Position numbers and translations under genes: made by a program. Shown piece after piece: positions 52,101-64,000 of a DNA stretch of 64,000 bases (position 1 is the first letter of the stretch; every line of letters begins with the position of its first letter). Under the pieces are notes generated by a model. The model had not been told where the DNA came from. It ran no database searches and worked only from the letters and a program-made list of their open reading frames with translations. This DNA is from Aquila chrysaetos chrysaetos (Eukaryota > Chordata > Aves > Accipitriformes > Accipitridae). The stretch is from positions 8,898,001-8,962,000 of the forward strand of contig NC_044009.1 of NCBI RefSeq assembly GCF_900496995.4, given 5' to 3'.

Positions 52101-55100
52101 CTGGGTCTGTCAGTCTTTTGACACTGTCCTGTCCAAAAAGTCCCTGAACCTGCTAGCTTAGCTTGCCAGCTCTGGCTCCTTGCCTGCTTCCCTCCTGAAG
52201 GCTGGTTGGAAGGCACAGACATGGGCAGAACGAGCACTTACATCTGTTGTGATGTCGCTGCAGCGACAAAAAGGATCATTTTGGTCGCTCTGGGTGCTGT
52301 CAGAGCTTGAAGGACCAGAGGCTGAGATCTGGCTGCATGTTGGTTGGATGGCGGTGTATCGGCATCTCAGAAGGGCTGGCTGGGAAGGTCTCCTCTGTTT
52401 TGGGGAGGTGCTGGTGGCTAGGGAACCAAGACAAAATGGAAGCATTGGTTTATCCAAGCTTTCCTGAGCTCAGGCAGTGGTTGCAGCAGGTCCCTGGTTT
52501 CAAGGGCCATCACTGGGTGGCAATACGCTTTGTGCATCCTATCCGCAGCTGTGGCAACGCTGGGTTAGAAGTCTGCTTGGTGGCACAGCTGGTGGCCAAG
52601 AGTGCTGGGTCAGACCCAGTTGCGCTGGAGCTTGTGGGGCAGACTCTCTGCATTCCTGGCTTTTGGAGGTTTGTTCCTCTGTGGCCCTGGCTCTTCCCTT
52701 GTCCCTGAAGACCTTGTGTGGGTAGGGTGGAGATCTCATGGGTAGATGTCCTAGGAGTTCTCCTGCCTGCACAATATTCCCGAAATGAGGTGGCACTGGT
52801 GTGGCATATGTATTGCCCATCTCAGGGCATGTTTTGCATTTTATGGCTTCTTTCCTCCTCCTGCCCACCCTGCTGAGGATAAGACCCTGGGAACGTGGCA
52901 GCAGCCAAATCCCAGCCACTGGATGCACTGGAGCAGTGGAATATACTGAGCAGACATTGAGCAGCAGGCCAAACCCTGCTGCCTGGGGTAAGTGCCCAAG
53001 AACAGCCTGGTCCTGCCAGGTATGACTGGCTGGCCCTCCCACTGAGGCCAAAATGTGCATCCATTCACCCTATCCATCCACCAGCTTCTGCCCTGGCCCC
53101 CTCGCGTTTTCCTCTTCTGTGGCTTTGTGGATGCATTCAGGGGCTGGAAGCTGCTGGGCGCACGCAGGCATGGTGGAAAGGAGCCCAAGGGCTGGGCAGA
53201 GGTGGAAAAGGGGCTGCTTTGTGCCTTGAGGCCTTTCCAGCCCACTGGCAGCCCCCCAAGCCCTCCGCCTCCTGCCACTCCCCCCCAGTCCTGGCAGCCC
53301 CCAATCCTTGGCTCCTTGGGGCGATTGCCTGAGGCATCATTTGCTGAATGCCCCTCTCCCTCCCCACCATAGGTCCAGCATGGGGATGCCTGGCCAAGAT
53401 CACAGGACAGCTTAAGGGTTTAAACAGATAGGAGGCTTAATAGCTTGACCCTGGGACCTCTCCATCGCCTGCTTGGGGCAGCGGCTGTGGTTTTGCAGCA
53501 TGTGTGGGAACGTGTCCAGAGCCAGGTTTCACTCTGCTGGGGTGGATCTCCAGCCACGCGTTGCAACAGGGGCTGGACAGACCTCTGCTCACAGCAGAGG
53601 ACTAGCATCTGTGGGCCAAAGGCTTGTGTGCACACTGTGAGTCTTGGAGATGTCAGTCCCCTGTCTAGATGGGCTGTGTGAGCCTGACTTCTGCAGGGGG
53701 GATGTGGTTACCCCTCTGCTGGGTCATGGGCTGGTCGGGGGAGTATGGGCAGGATGAGCAACCAAGACCCTGCCTGTCCGAGTGTACTTGAAGGGACACT
53801 GTTGAGGCAGGGTTTGTCCCTGGCCACGCATGGGAGATGTGGATTTGGGGCTGATGCTTGGTGATACAGCTTTTTATCTCCTCTCCTCTAGTGGGTGCCC
53901 CCAGAATGATCCTGGCTGTGTCCTGGCATGGATGGTGGGTGGCATAAATATGTCCCCAAGTACAGGAGTAGTGAAAAGTGAGGAGGAGCTGGCACACCGG
54001 GGTCACAGCCTCTCTGATGCCACCTGGAATCCCCAGAACATGCTGATCCCAGGTGAGACATGGTGCTCAGCACTGCTGTAACCCTGCTGGCTGCTCTCCC
54101 GCACCACTCCCGGCAAGTCTCAGCTCCGATGGGTGCTCGGCTGCTGCCCTGGGGCTGTCTTGGCGTGCTTGCACAAGGCAGGCAGCCCTGACCTGCTCGC
54201 GTGGTGCCCTGTGCCAAAGGGTTCCAAGCAGAGCTGACCCAATGCGGGCTGGTGTGCCAAGGGGGAGGATTTGCTGCTGTCTCCCCTCCTGTCTTCAGCC
54301 ATCAGTGGGTTTGTCTCCTGGAGAGCAGCCCGGGTCCCTTCATTGTCAGAAGACGTCCTGCATTCTTTCCTTGGAGAGAGGGGGCCCGATTTTAATTCTT
54401 CAGACCTGTTGCACCCAAAATCACAGCGCACCTCAGAAGAGCCTGGCAACCCTGCTTGTGCTGCAGCGTCGTGGGGGTCAAACAGGAGCAGGAGCCCTTG
54501 GGTGAGTCCCAAAACCCTGCCAGGGGCTGTCACCAAGCCCAGGAACATCCCTGGCTCCAGAAGGGATTGGGCGGTCCCTGTGGTGACCCACCGGCCTGCA
54601 TCCCAGCCGTGCCTGAGCCGAGCAGCAGGGACTGGCGCTGGGGCGAGGGGGCCCAGCAGCATTTTCCCCCCTTCACCAAGTTGTTATTTCAGCTGCTGGA
54701 GCCTCCGCGGGGCTGACAAACACCCCGCAGGTGCTGTTTGCAAGTACCTTCTCCCCTCCGCCCCGAAACCCCCCTGCTCCCCGGCTTGGGAGTCCCTTGC
54801 TGCCCGCCCCCAGACCTCGCGCCTTTTCCCCCCCGGCCCCCCGGGACAAGCACCGCATACACGAATCCTTGTTGCTTGCCTCCATCCTGACCTGAGCTGT
54901 TAACAGAGGCTGCTTTTCTGCCGGCTTAGGAGCCAGCAGCAGTGTGCACGGCCCCGGCCACCAAGCTCCAGCCCTCCAGGGCTGCCTCTTAACCTGGAGA
55001 AGCAGCGGGTTATTTGTGTTGCTCTTGGCAGGGACACCCTGGCCCTCCGAAACAGAGGTGAATGCGCGCGGAGGTGTGGGGCGCAGGCCAGCGTGCGCTG

Positions 55101-57135
55101 TTTGTGTTGGACCTGCCACGCGGGGAATTAGTTCAACTCGGCTGCTAATTGCTTCTGAAGTGCGGGGCTCTGTCAAACGGACGCAAACGCGTGACGGGGA
55201 CAGAGAGCGCAGCCGGGGAGGAAAGCTGGCCCCATGCTATGTTGCTCAGGGCTCTCGAGACCTCGATATCTCGCCTCTCCTGGCTGCATCAGCCCCACTT
55301 AATCTGCAGGGAGCGGAGGCTTTTCAGCTGTGACCCCGTTGCTTGGGAGCCCTGGGACTGAGAAACGATGCTCTGCTTTTGGTGGAGAAAGAGCAACCCC
55401 CTTCCCTGCCCCACGTCACCTCTTCTGAGCTGGAGAGGAGGAATTGGCAGGGAAGAGGCTTTCCCTGCCCCAAATCCCTGTGCTGAGTCCTGCTGGCTCT
55501 CCCTGCCCTGTCTCAGCCCAGGTTTGCTCTCATGCTTGTTTTAAGTCCCCCAGTGGTCCTACTGGTGGCTGGAAAGGATGAGCAGTTGGGAAGGAGGATT
55601 TTGCCCCCCTTCATCCCTGAACCTTCACTGTACCTGGTTCTGCCATAGCTTTGGGGCTGGGGTGGTGGTGCAAAGGGGTCCGGTTCCCCCACTTCAGTGT
55701 GAGTCCAGCTGAGTGCAGGCAGGAGAGGAGAGATCTTGAAAGCACCACACTGCTTGTTGTACAGAGCGTTTCTGGGACCTCCAGCCATGCCAGCACCAAA
55801 GCCCAGGGCACACATCGTAGGGTGCTGAGCGTTTCCCTTTGCCGGCTGGACGCAGCGTCATTCAGTATCACTCCCCTTCAAGGAGACCAAATTCACCATC
55901 TGTGGTGGGAGGATGTCCTTTCCCAGAGGTGGGTGGGATCCAGGGTGGGAGGAGAACCTGCCAGATGCTCTCCTGGCCTTGGGAAGGAGCCACCCACCCT
56001 ACCACTGTCTTTCGTGCAGCAATGACCATGCTGTTGACCCATGGCACCCCCAGGGTGATGTGTAGGGAGAGCAGTCTAGACCAGGTCAAGGACAGAAAGC
56101 CCCAGGCAGGCTAAGGTCTCTGTGGTGGACATGGTCCACTAGTCCTTATCCAGGGGACACAGTCCCCTGGTCCTCATCCCTCTCAGATTCAGCATTGACT
56201 TGCTTTGAGCCTCTGTGGGCTAAACCAGGGTGCATGTCCAGTGCCTGCATCCCTGCTGGATGCTAAGCACTGCCTGGCTTGCTGCACCGCTGGCCTCCAT
56301 CCTGCAGTCCTGCCTGTGCCCTCTCCCACCCCTCACCATCTCCCCTTCCTCCCCCTGCTTTCATTTAGTAATTGCCGTTTAAAAGCCCAAACGCCCATTG
56401 TCCAAACGGGGATTAAGCACCATCTGTGCAAACTTAGAGGCAATTTTCGGTGACTGGGAGGAAACGGATGACTCAGAGAGACGTTGCGACACAGATCCAC
56501 AGATCGGCTGTGACCCCAGGCTGAGCGGGTGGATCTCTGTGGAGCAGCCCTGTTAACCCAGGCACCTCCCGGCAGCCTTTTGAGGCTCATGGCAAGGGAG
56601 CCAGCAGCAGTTTTCAGAGGACTGTGGGTTCCCTCCTGAACTGTGAGGTGTCCCTGCTATCCCTCATGTCAGAACTTTAGTCCATCTGGTCCCACTGGTG
56701 GCTCCTGAGTTCTGGTTTTGAGTGGGAAGGGGATGTTGGCTCCATGGTGGAGTGCTGAGGCCAGGAGGTCAGTCTGCATTAGTGTGGGACCCTGCAAGAC
56801 CCTCATGTTTTGGCTCTTTTCCCCCCAAAACAATGTCTGAAAGATGATGAAGGTGGCCCTGGAGGAAGGTGACAGTAAGTGCTGCATCCACTGGTGAATA
56901 CCAGGAAATGCTTTCACATGGGAGCAAGAAAGTTGTGCTCCAAGTAGCTTCTCTCCATTACCACCTGACCTGCCCCATGCGTGACATGTTCCCATAGCCC
57001 ATCTGGACTGGGATGACACCCAAACTGAGGATGTGGTGGTGGTGAGGCACATGGGAGGCAGAGGACCAGGCTGCCGGCCATGGTGGCCCAGCAGTGAGGA
57101 GCACTTGGCCAAGGTAGGATTTTCAGCAGGACTCA

Positions 57136-57285
57136 GTGTTGATCCAGCTATTGCAGAGTGAAGAGGGACATGTTCAATGCTGGTCTCCTTTTAGCACACC
57201 TGAATGGCTGGTGTTGATCCAGCTATTGCAGAGTGAAGAGGGACATGTTCAATGCTGGTCTCCTTTTAGCACACCTGAATGGCTG
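57136..57285. repeat. Exact tandem duplication of a 75-bp unit
   Basis: 57136-57210 and 57211-57285 are identical over all 75 bp, beginning GTGTTGATCCAGCTATTGCA and ending GAATGGCTG. There is no divergence between copies, so the duplication is recent or the array is under-collapsed or over-called in assembly. The unit is a multiple of three, so it keeps a chance reading frame open; I do not regard that frame as a gene. Confidence 0.95.
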
Positions 57286-60200
57286 CTGTTGGCTCTGACC
57301 TGTGCAGGGACTCCATGCAAGGTGGCTGGCTTCCCTGCAACACCCCTGCCTTAGCAAACTCCAACCAAAACCCGCTTTGGTCCAGTGTCCTGAAGGAAAA
57401 AGTTTGGGGAAGGACAGTGGATTTTAAGGCAGTTAAGGTTGGACTGAGGGGATGAGACGTTTTGAAGGATGGTGATTTAGCTGATCCCATGATTGCAGGA
57501 GGTGGATCTGAGTCCTGAGGAGGGCAGGTACAGCTAAGCGCAAGGAGCTGAACAGGGATCCCTGGGTGATGGATGTGAGAATGAGTAGTAAAGTGCTCCT
57601 GATTTTTGTTTGTAGGGGAAAAAGGGATCTCTAGCTTGCAACTTTTTCCCTTTGCCCCATGTTTTTGTTGTTACCCAGCTCCACCATGGCTTGTTTCTGG
57701 CTCTCCAGGACACTGCTGACGTTCAAGAGGTGATGCTGGAGCAACTCTGAGGTGAGATCCAACAGCAAGGACGAGGCAGGGCTGGACTTCAAGTGCTGGC
57801 AGTGATACGGAAGGAGCACTAGGAAAATGCTCCTCATTTGGGAGCTTTTTGCTCAGCTCCTGCTCATGGTGCTGTCTGTGCCCATTGCATTGTGATGGGA
57901 AACAGGTGTGAGATGTGTCAGCTCCCTGCTTTGCTGGGGGCATGCCTGTATCTAAATCTGGTATCCTGTACACAGCTCAGGGTGTTCAAATCCTGAGAGG
58001 TGATGGTTGGGGCAGGAAATGAGTAGCCCTCAACAAGGAGCTGTGATTAAGACAGCTTTACACCACAAGTCCAGCCTGGACAGATACAATAACCCAAGAA
58101 GTTGGTGAAATTATTAGGCAGAGCTTAAGTAAAATGATCTGAAGACAGTGCTAAGGCAGGTGAGATTTTGCTTGGCTTAATGCACAAAACAGAGAAGAAA
58201 GGAGAGGAAAGAATTTCCCCCTGTGAAGGTCTTGGCTGGTTCAGTTTCCAGTGATGGTCAAAGAGTTAAAGTGATATGTTGGGAGTTATGAGTGTTTATC
58301 TAAAAGAAAAGTGGCAGGTGAAAGGGATAAAATAACACAGTTTGTAAAGCAATGCAATATGTTCGAATTATCCGAGGATCAGAGCTGGAATTTGGAAGGT
58401 AATATTGGATAGAAGGAAATGGGAGATGGAGACAGAAATAGGATGAGGAAAAAACAGCTTGAGGTGGCTTCCCCATTGGTTGCTACAAAGGAAAAAAAAA
58501 AAGGGGTTGGCATTATTAGGACCATTGTGAATTTGTTTATTAGAGGGGATTTTTACTGTACTTTCAGAATTAAGCTCAGGGCCTCTGCTGTATCGGGGCA
58601 CAGAACAGACCCTCCTGAGCTGGGTTTGGCTGGAAAAACATGTGCAGAGTCTGTTACCGTGCCCAAGAACGTCCCTGGAAATGGTCGTTGTGCTCAGATG
58701 ACCTGTGAAATGCCCAGTGTCATCCCTGACCGAGTGCTGGGATCCTGCCCTTCCTCCTCCGGTGCACTGGGCTGTGGGTGCTCAGCCCCATGGCAGAATT
58801 GGGTTCCCCCCAAATCTCTGATGGGCTGAGCACTTTCTCCAGCAGTGACAAAACAACTGCTCTCCACCTACCCAGTCAAGCATCTACTTCTCCTCTTGTC
58901 TCAATAGCAGTGGGACATCTTCATGGGGAAGCACATGGGCAGATGGGTCTTGGCACCATGGGAAGATGCAGGAGCTGCCGCTGGGAAACTGCTCTCATAG
59001 GAGAGCTTGGGCACCTCCAAAGGGCTGCTCTTAAACCTGTGGCAGAGCTGTGCAGGAAGATTTCAAGTAGATTTGTCCCACTGCCCTCACTCTTAACTGG
59101 CTTTTATGACCTCGGCTTCATCTGCTCTCCAGGCACCATCCCCACTAGTCCAGAGCTCAGCTTCTCCTGGGCTGTTTGCCCAGTTCTGGGAGGTTTCCAG
59201 CTCATGCTGGCTGAGAAACTCAGGGCTTGGGGAAGTTGCAGCACCTCCATCACTGCCTCTGCCCTGAGCCGTCTGACTGGACAGGTTCTCCAGCTCCAAA
59301 ATCTCCATTTGCCTCCTCAGCCCCATCTTTGTTCTGACCTCTGCTCCTCTAGATGGTATGTTGTTGCCTCCAGCATCTTCGCCTGCTAAAGCCTGTAGGT
59401 TGGCAGCTCTCTCACGGCCATGGTATTGGAAGATCCCCTCACATTGCATGACTGTCCTCTCTTATCAGGGCTTCTGTGCTTTTGACACTCACCAAGGAGA
59501 CCAGGATTGTGTTCAAACCTCCGTGTGGTTTGCACGTACAACAATATACACCAGCCTTCTCTAACCAAGAGAAGGTAAAAGGAAAAAGCCCAAGAGCAGA
59601 GTGTAACTGATGCTTTGACTTCCTGAATCTGCAGGCAACCCCAAACAAGGACTCTGAGGTGTACCATCATCCCAGCGTGCTTCTTTATCAGCCTGACCTT
59701 TCCTAGCTGTGGCACATGGAAAATTGAGATGGCAAAGTGACTTTATTGAGAAAAAAAACCACAAAGGACTGATTTATTTTGCATCTAATTCAGCTCTGAG
59801 GCCCCCCCAGATGTTCCAGGTTTCTTGGTGGAAATGAAACGGCTGCAGATTTTCCAGCTGGCCACAGAAAGCAGAGCACTTACACCAGGCCAAGTCCCAA
59901 ATGAGCTATCTGCAGGGCTTCAACTGCTGCTGTTTCACTTTGGCTGTTCTGCCTTTCCCCATGTTCATCTCAAAGTTTGTTTTTCTTAATAGCATCCTGG
60001 GGGTCCCATCTGTCCCACTTTCCCCCTTGTGGTCCCAGTCCCCTTGAGATTGTGCATCTTCCTGCTGTGCCGTGGGTTGTGTGTATTCTTCCTTCTTTTG
60101 CCCCATTGGTTACTCGTTCATCCTGCTTTCCATCCAGACCTGGTGTCTTTCTTCTCTTGGCTTTGAGGAAACAGCAAAGATGCAGTACCATCACACCAAC

Positions 60201-63200
60201 TTCCACGTATGTGAGAGGCAGCCCTGGAGCTGCGAGATGTCCTCTTCCATGCTCATTCCCCACTTGTCTTTATTACCACAGATCTAGTGAGGTCTACTGA
60301 TGGACTTGGAACAAGCCTGCCTTTTGCTCCAAAACAAAGCAAACCAGGTGGAAGGAAGTGTGGCTCATTGCTAATGAAGCAAAAGATGAAGTGCTCGAGT
60401 TCACCTGCCTCTGACTTTCCAGAGACAGGACTTGGCTCTAGAATAGAAAGCTGCAACATGAAGCCTTCTGAGATGCATTTCCTATAGCCCCCCATGAGCC
60501 TGGAGGGTGTTGTTACCATGCAAAATAAGTTAAATATCTTGCTGCAGGTAGAGACTCCAGAACATCTTCATGGTGTCCTTGGAAGTGGCTGCAAGTTGAC
60601 AGTCACCCTGTGGTTGGCCTCAGATAGCTTGTCTGTGCAAGGTCTGTTACCCCTGGTAATTCTGCGAGGCAACACGAATACTGATGTTCCTTTTTTTGCA
60701 GAATTCCAGATTTTTTCATTCCTACAGCTGAGCTGCATATAAACCACAGTGCCTTGACCCCCGCCACTGCTCTGAACGTGTTCTCTATTTCTGTAGTCTT
60801 TCTTGGACATCTTGTTTTATAGCCAAGTTTTGAGTTTGAAGGCATCTATAATCCTGCCACATTTAATTCTCTGCACAACTTCCTTCTTGGACAGTAGCTC
60901 GGCAAGCAACTTTTTGCAGTACAACAGGGTGCCTGAACTGTTTTTCTGAAGCAGCCTGAAAACTCCCTTTTAAATTTTTCATTCTTGGGTTCAAAAACCA
61001 TTCACTGATAAACTTCCATACACCAACTTTCTCTCCTTCAGAAAAGTTGAGGTTTTGAGGCTGTAAATTGCATGCTTTGTCAGGTGCTGAGTCTCTTGGG
61101 TTTCTGTGGTGGAAACTGTAGATAAGAAGGAAGATGCAGTAGCACTTTTGGTGTCCTACATCCTTTCCTGGCCATGGCAATTTTTCTGACAGTTCCTTGA
61201 CATGTGGTGGGAGCAGATTGTGCATCTCTTGTTTCTGGACCAGCAAAGCAATGCTTGTATGTGCATGTAGTTGAAATCATCTTGCAGGCCAAAGGATGGG
61301 AACTGGAGAAGCTGATGACATCTCAGGTTATGGTGTTGGGAAGAAGTCACAGCTCTGTTGAGCTCCTGCTTGGTAAACAGTGGTCCTGTTCTGGCAAAGG
61401 GTGCATATACCTCTATGAGACCACCTTCTGGGCACCTGGGGATGATAAGGCAGGTGAGAGAGGTGACCAGCCATCATGGTTTCAGTTCCTGGTCTGTACA
61501 CCAGTAGTCACTTGTGACGGGTGGTTATCCAACTGGTGGTTGCCTGCTTTGCAACCTTGCTTGATAGCCTTCTTTAGAGGGGCTGGAGGCAGTGGTGAGA
61601 CCTTCTCATGGGCTGAGTTTGGCTACCACCCAGCTCAGGGAGGCTGTGACATCTGAAGAGACAGGCCATTTCATTTTCCAACCCCTTCTTATTATGCCTT
61701 GCTATAATTGCTCTCACTTGTGGTGTGCATGTGGAGAAGCTCACAGAGATATTTCAATGCTGTCTTGCCTCTGCTTCGCGTGGCTGCAATTACAGGAGCA
61801 AAGCTGTGATAGTGCAACAACTGTCCTAGGTAAGAGCTGGAAGGACAAGTGGGCTCAACAGCCGCTGAGGGTTTTTGGGTGGGTTTTTTTCCGCACTGCT
61901 GAGCAACTGATTCTAATTAAGGCTTGCAATTTGAGCTTTCACTCGTGGTCGATGGAGATCTGGAAGGAGAGGACGCCTGAGGTATGATTTAGCTGCTTTG
62001 GACCAAGCGTCTGGTGTTGAGGCACTGCCCAGGGCAGGTTGGGGATCTGCAGTGGTACGGAGAATCACCCAGCCAACATGCCTTGCACATGCACTTAATG
62101 CATATTAATGGTCAGATTTGGGATGGGGGGAGGAATGTCTTGCCAGGTGAGGAGGCCAGCCTAGGGGAGCTCATGGCTCCTGAGGTCTGAGCACAGGCAC
62201 AAGAACGGGGCTTGTGTGTGGCCACATCTCTGGGACCCCTGAGGAAGGGTTCTGCGGCTGTAGAAACATCCCGGGCATACCTGTGAGAGACGACGAGGGG
62301 AGCGCCTGGTGCAGGCACTGCTCAAGCGCCAGATGTTAGCATGGTCCAGCCTAAATGCTGAGATGTGGGGCCTGATCCTCAGCCCAGCTCCTGCCCCTTC
62401 CTCCCCTTCCGCCTGCACTGGGTGTTACAATCCAGTCTAAGGCAGGTTGCACAATTTATTTTCCTGTACTTAAAGCAGGATTTTGGCAGTCAGGGTCGGG
62501 AGGCCTCTCTGAGGAGCGCTGGCTGGGCGCCCTCCTGCTGTCACGGGATCACGCTGCTGTCAAAGGCTCTGCTCCGCCGGGCGTCCTTCAGTGTGGCCTT
62601 CTGCCGCAGCTTTGGGGCTGATGGAGGAAGTGCTTGGGTGGCCAAGGCACTGCTGACATCTTCAGCAAGTGTAGGTGGGAGCAGTGATCACCCCAGTGTG
62701 GGTGCTCTTGTGCCAGACTGAGGTGAGACCCATCGTTTCCAATTCCCATGATGTGGTAGCTATAATGACTCATTCTCTTCTGCCATCTGCCCATGCAGAG
62801 AGACACCATCCCATCTTTAAAGCATCTTTTCTCAGTGGTCCCAAGCTCTTGTTTCCTGCTGTCTCCATCACCTGGCTTCCCTACAGCCAGCCGGTAAATT
62901 CACGTGTATAAACGGAGAGCAGGAGATACAGGAACATTACAGTGGTTGCCACTGCAGGAATATGCAAAGGGATGTGCTATTACGTTCGCTGATGGTGTAA
63001 GGGAGGGAAAGGATGCGAGTGCTAATTTGTGCTCTGCATGAGCGCTATTAATGTCACTGATAGTGATTTAATTGCTTTGTGAGGAGAGTGGCGGGTGAGG
63101 CTGAGCATGCCCGGGGAGGGAGGATGAGATAGTTGGGAGTGATGAAAGTGTTCATGGCCAATAAAGGGCACGAGGGTGATGTGGCCAAAACAGCTGGAGA

Positions 63201-64000
63201 GAAATATCAGCTCTGCCCATGTGCTTGGCCCTGTCGTCCTCAGACGGAGGGTGGGGAGTTGGCAAATGTGAAGCCCAGAGCATGGAGTAGCTGAGGTTGA
63301 AGGTACATGACACATGGGGTGGATTTTCCAGGGGAAAAGGTGAAGAAAAAAGAAAGAGCAGGAGATGATGGTGAAGTTGGGAGTTTGGGGAATGGGAAAA
63401 AAATCATGGAGTTACCCATCCGCTGGAGCAGGGTGGGGAGGACTTGGAGGGGATGTCCTGTTTTTGCCACAATGATCTTGAGTTGGCAGTGGGACATGCA
63501 GGAAGGTTTATGGGCGGGAGAGGCCGGGTGGAGATGTCGGTCTGCGAGTCCTCAGAGGAGAGATGAGCTCACCAGGGAGAGGGTGTCAAGGGGGCCGAGG
63601 CCGAGGACTGAGCATCGAGCCTGTGGGGCTGGGATGGGGGCCAGCGTGTGGAGGGATGCCATGGTGGGGAGAGGCTTAGTGGGATGTTCTTGGGTGTATG
63701 GGGGATGTAGGGGACAGGCTGAGCAGTTGGAGGGCACTGGAGGAGGAGGACATGAATGTTTTGCTCTGTGGTCACAGAGTAACTGGCATCTCCTTGCACC
63801 TTGTTTCAGCATGAGGGTGAAGCATGTTTTGTTTCACCACCATGCTGGAAGGTGATGTGGGGGGGTGGAGACAGTCCCTAACCTGGGGCTGAAGCTGGAG
63901 TGGGGAGAGGAAGGGATGGAACTGGGGGGTTGTGGGGTGGGATCCACCAGGGGAAGAGCCGTTTGAAGGAAGGGTTTTTGAGAGGCTCGGGGCTCATTTT
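57286..64000. other. Intergenic gene desert, right part
   Basis: No supportable coding exon or RNA gene. The last kilobase is G-rich on the plus strand. A compact AT-rich block at 62890-63085 with homeodomain/POU-like cores is the most regulatory-looking piece. Confidence 0.6.

Larger units (their letters stand above)
43285..57135. other. Intergenic gene desert, left part
   Basis: GC-rich sequence with many long chance open frames (up to ~210 codons), none with a recognisable domain, conserved motif or convincing exon structure. No WNT4 exon was found on the minus strand. It contains CTCF-like motifs, interrupted poly(T) at 49143-49172, an 8-bp inverted repeat at 50491-50509, and AT-rich islands discussed as possible conserved elements. 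Confidence 0.6.

Noticed and set aside
54271-54903. 210-codon plus-strand Pro/Ser-rich open frame
   Set aside because: Low-complexity product of GC-rich DNA without motif or splice support.
57136-57354. Internally repeated 72-codon open frame suggesting a repeat protein
   Set aside because: The repeat is an exact 75-bp DNA duplication that happens to be a multiple of three. There is no synonymous-change pattern or homologue to support coding.
43285-64000. WNT4 exons expected downstream of CDC42 by mammalian gene order
   Set aside because: I looked for WNT signatures (Cys-rich blocks, CKCHGVSGSC-type motif) on both strands and found none. The gene is probably outside the window.

Overview
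This is vertebrate nuclear DNA, almost certainly from a bird. It has split genes with GT-AG introns, two CpG-island promoters, low repeat content, and a chicken-repeat-1 (CR1) LINE fragment ending in the diagnostic ATTCTATG/ATTCTGTG octamers. Nothing in it looks bacterial or viral. I could not settle the species.

Layout. (1) 1-281, minus strand: the start of P3H1 (prolyl 3-hydroxylase 1), cut off by the window edge. (2) 282-497: a GC-rich, CCAAT-containing divergent promoter. (3) 498-3838, plus strand: the complete four-exon C1orf50 orthologue (182 codons), with a likely poly(A) signal at 4614. (4) About 4640-8690: intergenic, with a 75-nt near-perfect palindrome at 5101-5175. (5) About 8700-9700: the CDC42 CpG island, with a G-rich tandem repeat, a strong CTCF-type motif, a CRE palindrome, a non-coding first exon ending at 9184, and a (GT)n(GC)n Z-DNA-type tract just inside intron 1. 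(6) 22903-36631: the coding exons of CDC42. Four constitutive exons are followed by two alternative last exons, the brain-type 6A ending CCIF and the ubiquitous 6B ending CVLL. Each last exon has its own poly(A) signal. (7) About 39.1-64 kb: a 25-kb stretch with no gene I can support. It holds scattered AT-rich islands in GC-rich surroundings, two further CTCF-type motifs, a second CRE palindrome, and an exact 75-bp tandem duplication. In mammals WNT4 follows CDC42. No WNT4 exon is visible here, so if the order is conserved the gene lies beyond the right edge.

How the parts work together. P3H1 (collagen modification in the ER) and C1orf50 (uncharacterised) share a head-to-head promoter, as in human. 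CDC42 is a Rho-family GTPase controlling actin and polarity. Its two C-termini give different lipid modification and membrane targeting. The exons encode the human protein as I remember it, except Thr for Ser at residue 185 of the ubiquitous isoform.

I found no new enzyme or defence-type system. The best new leads are non-coding: CTCF-type motifs in convergent orientation bracketing CDC42, a divergent pair that may mark its boundary with the downstream gene desert, the 5.1-kb palindrome, and splicing-factor motifs around exons 6A/6B. All motif calls were made by eye.
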